Shown here one piece after another: positions 5,274 to 6,827 of a stretch of 6,827 bases of DNA; the first letter of the stretch is position 1, and each line of letters starts with the position of its first letter. The notes beneath the pieces were generated by a model. The model did no database searches. It saw nothing but the letters and a program-made list of their open reading frames with translations, and was not told where the DNA came from. The stretch covers positions 1-6,827 of the forward strand of contig JAEWVQ010000014.1 in NCBI GenBank assembly GCA_023459095.1. The letters are read 5' to 3'. This DNA comes from Pseudomonadota bacterium (GTDB lineage Bacteria; Pseudomonadota; Gammaproteobacteria; Burkholderiales; Rhodocyclaceae). A program made the translations under genes and the position numbers.

Positions 5274-6827
5274 ATGTTGAACAACCTCAGAATCGGCATC
5301 CGACTGTCGATTGGTTTCGGCCTGCTGATCGCGATCCTGGTCCTCGTCGCCACCATTGGCGTGAGCCGGGTCACCGACCTGCGTCACTCGATTGACGAAG
5401 TGGTCAACGACCGCTTCCCAACCACGGTATGGGCCAACGACATCATCGACGCGGTCAACCTCGTCGCCCGCATCACCCGCAACATGGTGCTGCTGACCGA
5501 CCCCGAGCAGATCCGCGCCGAGGCGGCACGCCTCGACGAAGCGAGCAAGACCATCAATGATCGCGCGCAGAAGCTGGAGCAGGCGATCACTTCGGCCAGG
5601 GGCCGCGAGCTGCTGCAACAATTCACCGCCGCCCGCGGCGGCTACGTGACCGAAGTCAACAAGCTGCGCGCGCTGATCGGGGCCGGCGATCGCGACGGCG
5701 CCACTGCCCTGCTGATGTCGTCGACGCGGGCCGCGCAGGACGCCTACCTGCGCTCGACGACCGCGCTCACCGACAACCAGGTCGAAGACATGCGCGCCGC
5801 CGGACGCGCCGCCGACACTCTCGCCGCCGACACCCGCAACCTGCTGATCGGCCTGCTCGCCGCGGCGGTGGTCCTCGCCATCGTCATCGGCTGGACCATC
5901 ACGCGCTCGATCACCCGCCCGCTCGCCGAAGCGGTCGACACCGCCAATGCGCTCGCCGACGGCGACCTCACGGTGAAGATCGAGGCGCGCAGCAAGGACG
6001 AAACCGGCCAGCTGCTCGCCGCCATGCAGAACATGGTGGCCAAGCTCGGTCACACCATCGGCGAGATCCGCAGCGCCGCGCAGAACCTGTCGTCGGCCTC
6101 GGAACAGGTCTCGGCCACCGCCCAGTCGCTGTCGCAGGGCGCCTCCGAGCAGGCGGCGAGCGTCGAGGAGATCTCGTCCACGATGGAGCAGGCCACCGCC
6201 TCCGTGGTGCAGAACACCGAAAACGCCAAGGTCACCGACGACATGGCCTCCAAGGCCGCAACCGAAGCCGTCGAAGGCGGCAGTGCGGTGAAGGAGACCG
6301 TGGGCGCGATGAAGTCGATCGCCGACAAGATCGGCATCATCGACGACATCGCCTACCAGACCAACCTGCTCGCGCTCAACGCCGCGATCGAGGCCGCGCG
6401 CGCCGGCGAACACGGCAAGGGCTTCGCCGTGGTCGCCGCCGAGGTGCGCAAGCTCGCCGAGCGCAGCCAGGTCGCCGCGCAGGAAATCGGCGCGCTCGCC
6501 GGCTCCAGCGTGAAGATGGCCGAACGCGCCGGCAAGCTGCTCGACGACATGGTGCCGTCGATCCGCCGCACCTCCGATCTGGTGCAGGAAATCGCCTCGT
6601 CGAGCGCCGAACAGAGCGTCGGCGTGGGCCAGATCAACGAGGCCCTCGGCCAGCTCAACCAGGTCACCCAGCAGAGCGCCTCGGCCTCCGAAGAGCTCGC
6701 CGCCACCTCCGAGGAAATGGGCGCCCAGGCCGAACAGCTGCAGGAGCTGGTCCAGTTCTTCAAGGTCGGCGACGCCGGCCGCACACCGGCGCGCGCCGCC
6801 CATGCCCCGACCGCGACCGCGGCCCCC
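5274..6827 (+). CDS. Methyl-accepting chemotaxis protein (4HB sensor-HAMP-MCP), 3' end outside window
   Basis: The frame stays open from the ATG at 5274 to the end of the window (518 codons, no stop). It encodes a classical inner-membrane chemoreceptor. A positively charged start (MLNNLRIGIRL) leads into TM1 (about 12-30). An all-helical periplasmic domain of about 155 residues (32-188) follows, looking like the 4-helix-bundle MCP ligand-binding family. TM2 is at about 189-208. A HAMP domain (about 209-261) starts at TRSITRPL. The signalling hairpin has its tip at Q362-H380, with QTNLLALNAAIEAARAGEH, then GKGFAVVAAEVRKLAERS. The coiled coil ends near QELVQFFKV (490-498), and a Pro/Ala-rich tail begins, so only the last residues are probably missing. 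The ligand cannot be predicted. Its place after cheA suggests it is a dedicated receptor of this array. Whether the tail ends in a CheR-binding pentapeptide cannot be seen. Confidence 0.93.
   Translation, partial: MLNNLRIGIRLSIGFGLLIAILVLVATIGVSRVTDLRHSIDEVVNDRFPTTVWANDIIDAVNLVARITRNMVLLTDPEQIRAEAARLDEASKTINDRAQKLEQAITSARGRELLQQFTAARGGYVTEVNKLRALIGAGDRDGATALLMSSTRAAQDAYLRSTTALTDNQVEDMRAAGRAADTLAADTRNLLIGLLAAAVVLAIVIGWTITRSITRPLAEAVDTANALADGDLTVKIEARSKDETGQLLAAMQNMVAKLGHTIGEIRSAAQNLSSASEQVSATAQSLSQGASEQAASVEEISSTMEQATASVVQNTENAKVTDDMASKAATEAVEGGSAVKETVGAMKSIADKIGIIDDIAYQTNLLALNAAIEAARAGEHGKGFAVVAAEVRKLAERSQVAAQEIGALAGSSVKMAERAGKLLDDMVPSIRRTSDLVQEIASSSAEQSVGVGQINEALGQLNQVTQQSASASEELAATSEEMGAQAEQLQELVQFFKVGDAGRTPARAAHAPTATAAP

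Larger units (their letters stand above)
2068..6409 (+). repeat. 53-base direct repeat shared by the two receptor genes
   Basis: The hairpin-tip coding segments at 2068-2120 and 6357-6409 match at 52 of 53 bases; the one difference is T against C at a third codon position (base 2091 against 6380). The copies are about 4.3 kb apart and in the same orientation, flanking the STAS gene and cheA. The cause is most simply strong protein conservation plus strong codon bias. Confidence 0.75.

Noticed and set aside
2592..6803. Open frame of about 1400 codons on the minus strand across STAS, cheA and the second receptor
   Set aside because: Its product is a low-complexity mix rich in Gly, Ala, Val, Asp, His and Arg with no recognisable domain. 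It lies opposite well-supported genes, where strong GC bias at third positions suppresses antisense stops. It is a shadow frame.
1..6827. CRISPR arrays, tRNA or rRNA genes, insertion sequences, phage genes
   Set aside because: None seen: no regularly spaced repeats, no tRNA-like or rRNA-like segments, no transposase or integrase motifs, and no region of clearly different base composition.

Overview
The window is a GC-rich, almost fully coding stretch with very strong G/C use at third codon positions. The protein sequences look betaproteobacterial, most like the Rhodocyclales/Zoogloeaceae group (Azoarcus, Thauera and relatives). That placement is inferred from protein style and gene order and was not tested by a search. 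Every gene I can support lies on the + strand.

Region 1 (1-840) is the 3' part of a dienelactone-hydrolase-family gene. Its reading frame runs off the left edge and encodes a twin-arginine signal peptide followed by the Cys-Asp-His hydrolase. Region 2 (841-1048) is a 208-base gap. It holds a convincing sigma-28 (FliA-type) promoter with a perfect TAAAGTTT -35 box, an 11-base spacer and a 6/8 -10 box.

Region 3 (1049-6827) is a tightly packed chemosensory operon: cheY, an unusual receptor-like protein, a STAS-domain protein, cheA and a classical transmembrane chemoreceptor that is cut by the right edge. The first three gaps are 2, 8 and 6 bases and the last is 42, so one transcript from the sigma-28 promoter is likely. 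CheW, CheR, CheD and CheB are not in the window and probably lie downstream.

A plausible scheme is as follows. The second receptor (4-helix-bundle sensor, HAMP, signalling hairpin) controls CheA autophosphorylation at His44. CheA phosphorylates CheY at Asp53. The odd first receptor-like protein may remove that phosphate, since it carries CheZ-like motifs on both arms of its hairpin, including a D-x-x-x-Q active-site pattern. CheA also has a tandem LGEIL-type motif pair resembling the c-di-GMP-binding MshEN domain. These two proteins are the most interesting parts of the window.
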